From Acidimicrobiaceae bacterium (GTDB lineage Bacteria > Actinomycetota > Acidimicrobiia > Acidimicrobiales > RAAP-2), in the NCBI GenBank assembly GCA_003155915.1, contig PMFA01000016.1:38745-95735 (forward strand): 56,991 nt of DNA, in the 5' to 3' direction. Below are positions 52,203 to 56,991 of this stretch, piece by piece. How positions within the stretch are numbered: the stretch's first letter is position 1; each line of letters opens with the position of its first letter. The notes beneath the pieces are model-generated. The model had not been told where the DNA came from. It made no database searches and worked only from the letters and a program-made list of their open reading frames with translations. The translations under genes were made by a program, and so were the position numbers.

Positions 52203-53473
52203 TGAGGGACGTCACACTGCCTCGTGTCATGTGGGGCGCCTCGGGTCGGCCGCTGACCCTTCGCGAACACGAGATGACGTTCGGCGCCGCGAAGGCGGGT
52301 GCCGCACTCGCTGGCGAACTCGAAGCCTCCGGACTCATGGGCCGCGGCGGCGCCAATTTCACGACCTCGAAGAAGGTGGAGCTCTTGCGCGCGCAGCGCG
52401 GCCATCACAAGGTCCTGGTCGTGAACGCGATGGAGGGCGAACCGGTGGGCCACAAGGACCGGACCCTCCTTTCGACAAACCCTCATCTCGCGCTCGACGG
52501 CGCCCAGTACCTGGCCGCCTTGATCGGAGCACGCCGCGTCGCGGTGTGCGTGTCGCGCAAGGACTCCGCGATCGTGCACCACGTGCAACGAGCCCTGCAC
52601 GAGCGCGAGCGTCGCGGCGGCGGTCCCGAGTTCATCTTGCACACTCCGCCGTGGCGCTACGTTGCGGGCGAGGAGTCGGCGCTCGTGCACTGGCTGAACG
52701 ACAACGAGACGATGCCGCAGTACCGACCACAGCGCCCGCACGTGCTGCACGTCGGTCGCTCCCCCGCGTTGGTCGTGAACGCCGAAACGTGCGCGCACGT
52801 CGGACTGATCAATCGATTCGGCGCCCACTGGTTTCGCGAACTCGGAACACCCTCGAGCCCCGGCAGCGCGCTGGTGTCGGTGTCGGGCGCCGTGCGTCGA
52901 CCGACGGTGCTCGAGGTCGCACTCGGGACGCCGCTGCGCTCGATTCTGCGCGAGGCCGGCGCCGACCCCGATCCGCTCGCGCTACTCACCGGCGGCTACG
53001 GCGGTGCGTGGCTCGACGGCGAACACCTCGACGCCGCGTACTCCAACGAATCTCTTCAACCCCTCGGCGCCACCGTCGGCGCCGGCATACTCGTCGTGGT
53101 GCCCAGGGGAGCCTGCGGGCTCGCCGAGACCCAGCGCATCGTGAAGTGGATGGCGAATGAGAGTTCGCGTCAGTGCGGTCCCTGCGCGTTCGGTCTGCCC
53201 GCGCTCGCCGAGGACCTGGGAGCCCTGCTGCACGGTGCACGCGATCCCCACGGTGTCTTGGTCCGGCTGAAGGAACGATGTTCGGTCATCCAAGGACGCG
53301 GGGCCTGTCGCCACCCCGACGGCGTCGTGCGACTCGTGGCTTCGGCTCTCACGGTCTTCGCCCGCCACATCGAGGACCACGTGAGCGGATCACCCTGTGA
53401 GGCGTTGACGACCCCGCGACGTTGGGTGGCCGTGCCGGCGCTGGAGCACGAGTCTGAGTTGGTGTGGGAATGA
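52199..53473 (+). CDS. NuoF-like NADH-binding/SLBB/FeS protein
   Basis: A 424-residue protein related to the NuoF/51-kDa subunit of NADH dehydrogenase. Nucleotide and FMN region: EASGLMGRGGANFTTSKK and VVNAMEGEPVGHKDRTLL; middle VAGEESALVHWLNDNE; SLBB-type section VSVSGAVRRPTVLEVALGTPL; C-terminal FeS region ESSRQCGPCAFGLPALAEDL and GRGACRHPDG. In NuoF the cluster motif is C-x2-C-x2-C...C; here the first Cys is Ser. The expected role is to take electrons from NADH and pass them to the ferredoxin or heme protein. ATG 52199 overlaps the heme gene stop; the frame open upstream to 51797 is only a shadow. Confidence 0.87.
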   Translation: MMRDVTLPRVMWGASGRPLTLREHEMTFGAAKAGAALAGELEASGLMGRGGANFTTSKKVELLRAQRGHHKVLVVNAMEGEPVGHKDRTLLSTNPHLALDGAQYLAALIGARRVAVCVSRKDSAIVHHVQRALHERERRGGGPEFILHTPPWRYVAGEESALVHWLNDNETMPQYRPQRPHVLHVGRSPALVVNAETCAHVGLINRFGAHWFRELGTPSSPGSALVSVSGAVRRPTVLEVALGTPLRSILREAGADPDPLALLTGGYGGAWLDGEHLDAAYSNESLQPLGATVGAGILVVVPRGACGLAETQRIVKWMANESSRQCGPCAFGLPALAEDLGALLHGARDPHGVLVRLKERCSVIQGRGACRHPDGVVRLVASALTVFARHIEDHVSGSPCEALTTPRRWVAVPALEHESELVWE

Positions 53474-53718
53474 CACGCCGCTCCGACCACTTCGTGTTGC
53501 GCGTCGATCCGATCCTCTGTGACGGATTCGGGCACTGTCACGAACTCGCGCCGGAACTGGTGCAGGTCGACGAGTGGGGGTATCCGATCATCCACGATCA
53601 GGCCACGTCGACGAGTGAGCTCGCACTACTGAAATCGGCGCGCCTGGCCGTGCGGGGTTGCCCCCGTCAGGCACTGCGAATCGAGCGCGTGACCAGCCAC
53701 TCCGAGACACCGCGCTGA
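53470..53718 (+). CDS. Small 3Fe-4S ferredoxin
   Basis: An 82-residue ferredoxin with exactly three Cys: C17 and C23 in LCDGFGHCHE and C64 in VRGCPRQAL, the C-x5-C...C-P pattern of single [3Fe-4S] (or loosely [4Fe-4S]) actinobacterial ferredoxins that feed P450s and other oxidoreductases. It ends the redox operon and would be an electron carrier for the NuoF-like protein or other flavoproteins. ATG 53470 overlaps the upstream TGA (ATGA); a GTG at 53464 is possible but is not supported by a ribosome site. Confidence 0.9.
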   Translation: MTRRSDHFVLRVDPILCDGFGHCHELAPELVQVDEWGYPIIHDQATSTSELALLKSARLAVRGCPRQALRIERVTSHSETPR

Positions 53719-53755
53719 GCGATGCCTTTTGGTCGCGGAGGCAAAAGCGACTAAG

Positions 53756-53761
53756 TTAGTT
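53756..53761 (+). promoter_or_regulatory. Putative -10 box, leaderless start of bS22
   Basis: TTAGTT on the plus strand 6 bases before ATG 53768; TAAGTT at 53752-53757 is an alternative. Confidence 0.35.
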
Positions 53762-53767
53762 CGAGCC

Positions 53768-53869
53768 ATGGGATCACTAATCAAGAAGCGCCGTAAGCGC
53801 ATGCGTAAAAAGAAGCACAAGAAGATGCTGAAGCGAACCCGCTTTCAGCGTCGCGCCGCCGGTAAATAG
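53768..53869 (+). CDS. Ribosomal protein bS22 (AURKAIP1/COX24 type), 33 residues
   Basis: A 33-residue, highly basic protein: begins MGSLIKKRRKRMRKKKHKK and ends with RTRFQRRAAGK. This matches the actinobacterial AURKAIP1/COX24-domain mini-protein found in mycobacterial small ribosomal subunits as bS22. It binds rRNA near the subunit interface in those species. Too short for usual gene finders. It has its own predicted promoter and converges on ispE with 13 bases between. Confidence 0.9.
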   Translation: MGSLIKKRRKRMRKKKHKKMLKRTRFQRRAAGK

Positions 53870-53882
53870 GCTTCTCCGACCC

Positions 53883-54635
53883 CTACTGGGGCGTCGTCGT
53901 GAGCGTGGATAACTGGAGAGGGCCCTCGGGGCCGGTCATGTCCCAACGGCTCTCCGTCGCGCCCAGGTGACCCTCCACGAACATCGACGAGCCTGATCCG
54001 GCCAGTTGCACCGCGGAGCCGATCTCGGCGCGCAGCCACGCTAGGGTCGACGCCAGTCTCGGTTCGACCCGGCCGGCCGGCTCTTCCAGGTGATTGGTCC
54101 CCTTCGCCGTCCAGCCGTCGGCCCGCATCTCGTCGTAGGCCCGGTAGCACGCGGCAGTCGAGACGCCGAAGTCCGGCACGATGAGCGTGAGGTTTCGTTC
54201 CTCGAAGGCCAAAGTGCTCAGTCGTTCTCCCACCCCTTCGACGAGGGCGCGTCCGCCGAGCTGGCAGAACGGCACGTCGCCGCCGAGGGTGACCGCGAGT
54301 TCATTGGACACTCCCCCGGCCCAGCGAAGGATGGCCGCCGCGTCGGCGCTCCCGCCGCCGAGGCCGCCGCCGACCGGGATGGACTTCTCCACGCGCACCC
54401 CGGCGCGACGTCCCACGAGCTGCAGGGCCCGCACGATCAGGTTGTTCTCGTCGGACACGATCTCGGTCGCGAACGGATTGAGGATCTCCAGGTGGTCCGT
54501 GGTGTCGTCGACGAAGAGGACGTCGTGGAGCGCAATGGTCGTCATCTCGCTACGCAGTTCGTGCAAGCCGTCGTCGCGCACACCAGTGATCTCTAAGTTC
54601 CACGTGAGCTTGGCGTGGGCCAGCAGTTCGATCAC
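53883..54635 (-). CDS. ispE: 4-diphosphocytidyl-2-C-methyl-D-erythritol kinase
   Basis: GHMP kinase of the non-mevalonate isoprenoid pathway; phosphorylates CDP-ME at the 2-position. 250 residues, somewhat short for the family. Sites: AHAKLTWNLEITGVRDDGLHELRSEM (AKVN-like substrate motif, here AKLT, with H-x-L), the ATP loop PVGGGLGGGSADAAA (about 86-100) and DVPFCQLGGRALVEGVGERL; the C-terminal AGSGSSMFV is the third GHMP motif. GTG 54635 overlaps the ksgA stop (GTGA). Thr replaces the Asn usual in AKVN. Confidence 0.93.
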   Translation of the reverse strand: MIELLAHAKLTWNLEITGVRDDGLHELRSEMTTIALHDVLFVDDTTDHLEILNPFATEIVSDENNLIVRALQLVGRRAGVRVEKSIPVGGGLGGGSADAAAILRWAGGVSNELAVTLGGDVPFCQLGGRALVEGVGERLSTLAFEERNLTLIVPDFGVSTAACYRAYDEMRADGWTAKGTNHLEEPAGRVEPRLASTLAWLRAEIGSAVQLAGSGSSMFVEGHLGATESRWDMTGPEGPLQLSTLTTTPQ

Positions 54636-55447
54636 TTGGCGGCGGCCAGTCTCGCGAATTCCTCGATCGTCAACTCTTCCGGTCGTCTCGTCTCGGCGAC
54701 GTCGGCGCGTTCGAAGACCCCCTCACTCGACCAACCCGCGAGCGATCGGCGCAGCATCTTTCGTCGTTGACCGAAGGACGTGCGGATGACCTCGAAGAGG
54801 TCGGCTTCGCTGACGAGTGACGGATCGACGCGCACTTCGGGGCGACGGATAATGGACACCAACGCCGATTCGACGTTGGGCTTCGGCAAGAAGACCGTCG
54901 GACTGACCTTGCCCACGACGCGCGCGTCAGCGAAGTACTGGAGGCGCAGCGACGCCGCGCCGTAGGCCTCGTCGCCGGCGTGAGCGGCGAAGCGCTCACC
55001 GACTTCCTTTTGCACCATGACGAGCATCCGGCGGATCAGCGGTTCGCTCTCGAGCAGATGCAATACCAGTGGCGTGGCGACGTTGTAGGGAAGATTGGCG
55101 ACGACAATGGCGTCGCGGCCCTGCAGGATCTCCGCGTACTCGGCCCGAAGAGCGTCGGCGTGATGGACCGTGACGCCGCGGGGTTCGACGATCGAGCGCA
55201 GTGGTTCGAGGAGGTAGCGGTCGACTTCCATCGCGTGCACCTCGGCGCCGGTTTCGACGAGGGCCAGCGTGAGCGATCCGAGACCGGCGCCGATCTCGAG
55301 CACGAGGTCGCCTTCGCCCACGTCGGCCAGGCGCGCAATTCTTCGAACCGTGTTGGGGTCGACGACGAAGTTCTGACCGAGCGCGCGCGAGGGTTTGAGA
55401 CCGTGTTCTTCAAGCAGTGCCCGAAGTTCGGTGCGGGTATGGGTCAC
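54632..55447 (-). CDS. rsmA: 16S rRNA dimethyladenosine transferase KsgA/RsmA
   Basis: Methylates two adenines (helix 45) of 16S rRNA with SAM. 271 residues. Sites: KPSRALGQNFVVDPNTVRRI, SAM-binding LVLEIGAGLGSLTLALVE, the acidic EVDRYLLEPL, HADALRAEYAEI, the catalytic NLPYNVATPLV, and the C-terminal helical domain (FGQRRKMLRRSL). GTG 55447 forms a GTGA overlap with the upstream PASTA-RlpA gene, so that start is preferred over TTG 55450. The next gene ispE is coupled too. Confidence 0.96.
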   Translation of the reverse strand: MTHTRTELRALLEEHGLKPSRALGQNFVVDPNTVRRIARLADVGEGDLVLEIGAGLGSLTLALVETGAEVHAMEVDRYLLEPLRSIVEPRGVTVHHADALRAEYAEILQGRDAIVVANLPYNVATPLVLHLLESEPLIRRMLVMVQKEVGERFAAHAGDEAYGAASLRLQYFADARVVGKVSPTVFLPKPNVESALVSIIRRPEVRVDPSLVSEADLFEVIRTSFGQRRKMLRRSLAGWSSEGVFERADVAETRRPEELTIEEFARLAAAK

Positions 55448-56460
55448 CAACTGACTTTAACGAGGACGACCCCTTTGGACAGAGGTGCCAGTTCAGCGAA
55501 CTGTTGCGTGTCGAGGTCGACCACCCGGTCCCCGTGGGCCGCCTCTCGGTCCGACGCGATGCAGTGGACGACCTTGCCGGTCGCGAGATCGCGGATCGTG
55601 ATCCGGGTGCCGCGCGGCAAGTACCAGGTAGCGCAGTGACCCGGGATGTAGCGGTACCACGTCGCGTCGCCGACGCGGTACTTGCCGTGCTTCTTCTTCT
55701 TGGGCTTCAAGGTCGTGGTCGTCACGGGTCTGCAGATCGTGGTCGTCGTCGTGGGCACAATCGTCGTCGTGGTCGTCGTCGCGCCGGCGATGGTTGTCGA
55801 GGACGGTTCTGAGGTGGTCGTCGTCGCTGGCGCCGTCGTCGTCGTGGGCGCGCAGGTCGGCTTCTTCTTCAGCGTCGTGGTCGTCACGGGTTTGCGAACC
55901 GGCTTTTTGGGCTTCGGTCGTCGGGTGGTGACGGTGAGTGTGATCGTGGCGTGCCAGCGCACTCGGGTCCCCGCCGCCGGGGATTGTCGCAGGACGACGG
56001 TCCATTTACTGTCCGAACTTCCTGGTCCGCGGGTATTAAAGAACAACTGCACACGTTTCATGACGGCGTAGGTCCGTATCCGCGACAGACCGACGAGCCG
56101 AGGGACCCGACGCGCGGCGTGCGGGTTCGCGCTCGACACCCGCACCGTCGCCTGGAAATGCCAGGGCACGACGGTGCCGGGCCGCGGCGACTGACCCACG
56201 GCCTCTTTCCACGTGCCCTTCGCGCTGCCCGGACCCGTGGTCACGAAATACAGCGCGTCGGCGTGCATGACGGCGTAGACCCGGGCGCGACTGAGCCCAA
56301 TGAGGTCGGGCATGTGACGACGGGCGTGTGTGGAGGCGTCAGCCGTCGCGGGCGCGACGAACACCGCGGACGCCATCAATGCGACGATCATGATCAGTAC
56401 CGACAACGGACGCGCCAGCGCCCGCGGGTTTGATGCCCTCAGATCTCCACCCTCCGCCAC
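55444..56460 (-). CDS. Exported PASTA-linker-RlpA-like wall protein
   Basis: A 338-residue exported protein in three parts. After a signal or anchor (about 20-40 from GTG 56460) come two PASTA-like domains (about 48-110 and 117-178): PDLIGLSRARVYAVMHADAL and PRLVGLSRIRTYAVMKRVQL, each with the GQSPRPGT / RQSPAAGT ending. A long Lys/Thr-rich linker (about 185-265) follows, then a double-psi barrel of the RlpA-like/expansin type: GDATWYRYIPGHCATWYLPRG and CIASDREAAHGDRVVDLD. PASTA binds muropeptides, the barrel probably wall glycan. Its position between tatD and ksgA is where rpfB usually sits. Start is uncertain: two GTGs at 56460 and 56463; others downstream. Confidence 0.82.
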   Translation of the reverse strand: MAEGGDLRASNPRALARPLSVLIMIVALMASAVFVAPATADASTHARRHMPDLIGLSRARVYAVMHADALYFVTTGPGSAKGTWKEAVGQSPRPGTVVPWHFQATVRVSSANPHAARRVPRLVGLSRIRTYAVMKRVQLFFNTRGPGSSDSKWTVVLRQSPAAGTRVRWHATITLTVTTRRPKPKKPVRKPVTTTTLKKKPTCAPTTTTAPATTTTSEPSSTTIAGATTTTTTIVPTTTTTICRPVTTTTLKPKKKKHGKYRVGDATWYRYIPGHCATWYLPRGTRITIRDLATGKVVHCIASDREAAHGDRVVDLDTQQFAELAPLSKGVVLVKVSW

Positions 56461-56466
56461 CACATC

Positions 56467-56514
56467 GGGGGAGAGGCAATACCCCCGGCCCACAACGCTA
56501 CGAGAGGGTGGGCC
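56467..56514 (-). promoter_or_regulatory. Two adjacent hairpins in the leader of the PASTA-RlpA gene
   Basis: On the minus strand, GGCCCAC...GTGGGCC (arms 56508-56514 and 56487-56493, 14-nt loop) and GGGGG...CCCCC (arms 56482-56486 and 56467-56471, 10-nt loop) stand back to back. They would fold just before the start codons, so could hide or expose the start. A known riboswitch was not identified. Confidence 0.4.
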
Positions 56515-56548
56515 TCGAGGCAACTCACCCTACAAGAATCCCGTGAAC

Positions 56549-56564
56549 AACCTGATTACAGGTT
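56549..56564. promoter_or_regulatory. Stem-loop just after tatD
   Basis: AACCTG-N4-CAGGTT, a 6-bp inverted repeat starting two bases past the tatD stop. There is no U tract, so a simple terminator is not evident; an operator or mRNA processing site is possible. Confidence 0.3.
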
Positions 56565-56566
56565 CT

Positions 56567-56991
56567 TTATCTAGGTGGCAACCGGAAAAGTCGGGCCGTA
56601 TTCGCACTCGTGGCCTCGCGAAGTTCGACGAAGCTCTCGTCGCGCAGTTCGGCCACGAATTCGCCCACGACCGTGACGAAGGCCGGCTCGTTGGCCCTTC
56701 CCCGGTACGGCACGGGCGCCAGGAACGGACTGTCGGTCTCGACGTGGAGCCGGTTCAACGGCACCGCGCGCACCGCCTCACGAAGCAGTTCGGCGTTCTT
56801 GAACGTGACGACCCCGGAGATCGAGATGTCACAGCCCAGCGAGAGACAGGCCTGCGCGTCATCGGGCGTGCCGGTGAAACAGTGCACGACGGTGCGCTCG
56901 GGTACGCCTTCGCTCTTCAAAAGTTCGAAGAGGTCGTCGAAGGCGTCGCGGGCGTGGATGACGAGGGCGAGGTCCAACTCGTGCGCCAGCG
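56567..56991 (-). CDS. tatD: TatD-family metal-dependent hydrolase (partial, 5' end outside window)
   Basis: The C-terminal 140 residues of a TatD-family DNase/hydrolase; the frame stays open to the right edge, so the true start lies beyond 56991. Seen are VIHARDAFDDLFELL, VVHCFTGTPDDAQACLSLGCDISISGVVTFKNA (metal-ligand His in HCF) and HVETDSPFLAPVPYRGRANEPAFV with the family's E-T-D metal Asp. TatD proteins are metal-dependent nucleases. In actinobacteria tatD stands upstream of rpfB/ksgA, which agrees with the order here. Confidence 0.93.
   Translation of the reverse strand, partial: LAHELDLALVIHARDAFDDLFELLKSEGVPERTVVHCFTGTPDDAQACLSLGCDISISGVVTFKNAELLREAVRAVPLNRLHVETDSPFLAPVPYRGRANEPAFVTVVGEFVAELRDESFVELREATSANTARLFRLPPR

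Noticed and set aside
53719-53767. Terminator after the ferredoxin gene
   Set aside because: A GTCGC/GCGAC inverted repeat exists but has no U tract and the loop is large; not enough to call.
56440-56700. c-di-AMP (ydaO-type) riboswitch before the PASTA-RlpA gene
   Set aside because: Short matches (GGGTGAGTT, CTCGTAGCG) are present, but the non-coding leader is only about 107 bases and the conserved core cannot be laid out; kept only as a folded leader.

Overview
This window looks like chromosomal DNA of a high-GC actinobacterium. My best guess is a lineage near Acidimicrobiia, but the class is an inference. The signs are: the neighbourhood mfd / SurA-like protein / mazG / eno / ftsB-divIC / DUF501 / ppx, which is conserved in actinobacteria; coenzyme F420 genes (cofD, cofE) with an F420-type oxidoreductase; the 33-residue ribosomal protein bS22; a tatD / wall protein / ksgA / ispE cluster; many GTG and TTG starts; and many genes with a TANNNT -10 box 6 to 8 bases before the start codon and no ribosome binding site (leaderless genes). 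There is no IS element, CRISPR array, rRNA or replication origin that I can see, and no gene-free stretch longer than 300 bases.

Layout. 1-2.7 kb: small, somewhat AT-richer accessory genes for exported or membrane proteins and an acetyltransferase, all on the minus strand. 2.9-11.8 kb: mostly plus-strand metabolic genes (beta-propeller protein, DUF4232 protein, PPK2 polyphosphate kinase, RibD-like reductase, F420-type LLM oxidoreductase, acyl-CoA dehydrogenase, an archaeal-type riboflavin synthase, thiolase, acetyltransferase). 11.8-15.4 kb: Trm112-like protein, GT-C-like membrane protein, CPBP protease; then ftsH. 17.5-30.6 kb: a cell-surface polysaccharide or glycoprotein cluster (DUF5719, a very large GT2-membrane protein, sugar-nucleotide epimerase, three GT4-like glycosyltransferases, a serine hydrolase, a GDP-mannose-type pyrophosphorylase) with the F420 genes cofD-cofE inside it. 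30.6-33.7 kb: a tRNA with UAA anticodon, an NlpC/P60 wall hydrolase, and an eight-repeat exported protein. 33.8-47 kb: a long minus-strand housekeeping run (glmU, prs, rplY, pth, mfd, SurA-like, mazG, eno, ftsB-like, DUF501, ppx). 47-53.7 kb: hydrolase, tRNA-Gln, then a two-component system followed by a tightly coupled redox operon (Thr-rich anchored protein, ApbE flavin transferase, ferric-reductase-like heme membrane protein, NuoF-like protein, 3Fe-4S ferredoxin). 53.8-57 kb: bS22, ispE, ksgA, a PASTA-RlpA wall protein, and tatD running off the right edge.

How the parts may work together. Flavin and deazaflavin redox chemistry recurs: riboflavin synthase makes the precursor, ApbE attaches FMN to proteins, the NuoF-like/ferredoxin/heme-membrane set could carry electrons from NADH across the membrane, and CofD/CofE make F420 used by the LLM enzyme. 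A second theme is the cell surface: GDP-sugar supply, several glycosyltransferases, and four exported or anchored proteins with Thr-rich linkers that would be natural substrates for surface O-glycosylation.

The most notable points are the redox operon with no recognisable FMN-carrier protein, the archaeal-type riboflavin synthase, the UAA-anticodon tRNA with a short variable loop, a GlmU that stops before its acetyltransferase site, and a PASTA-RlpA protein in the place where actinobacteria usually carry rpfB. All calls come from reading the sequence; no database search was run.
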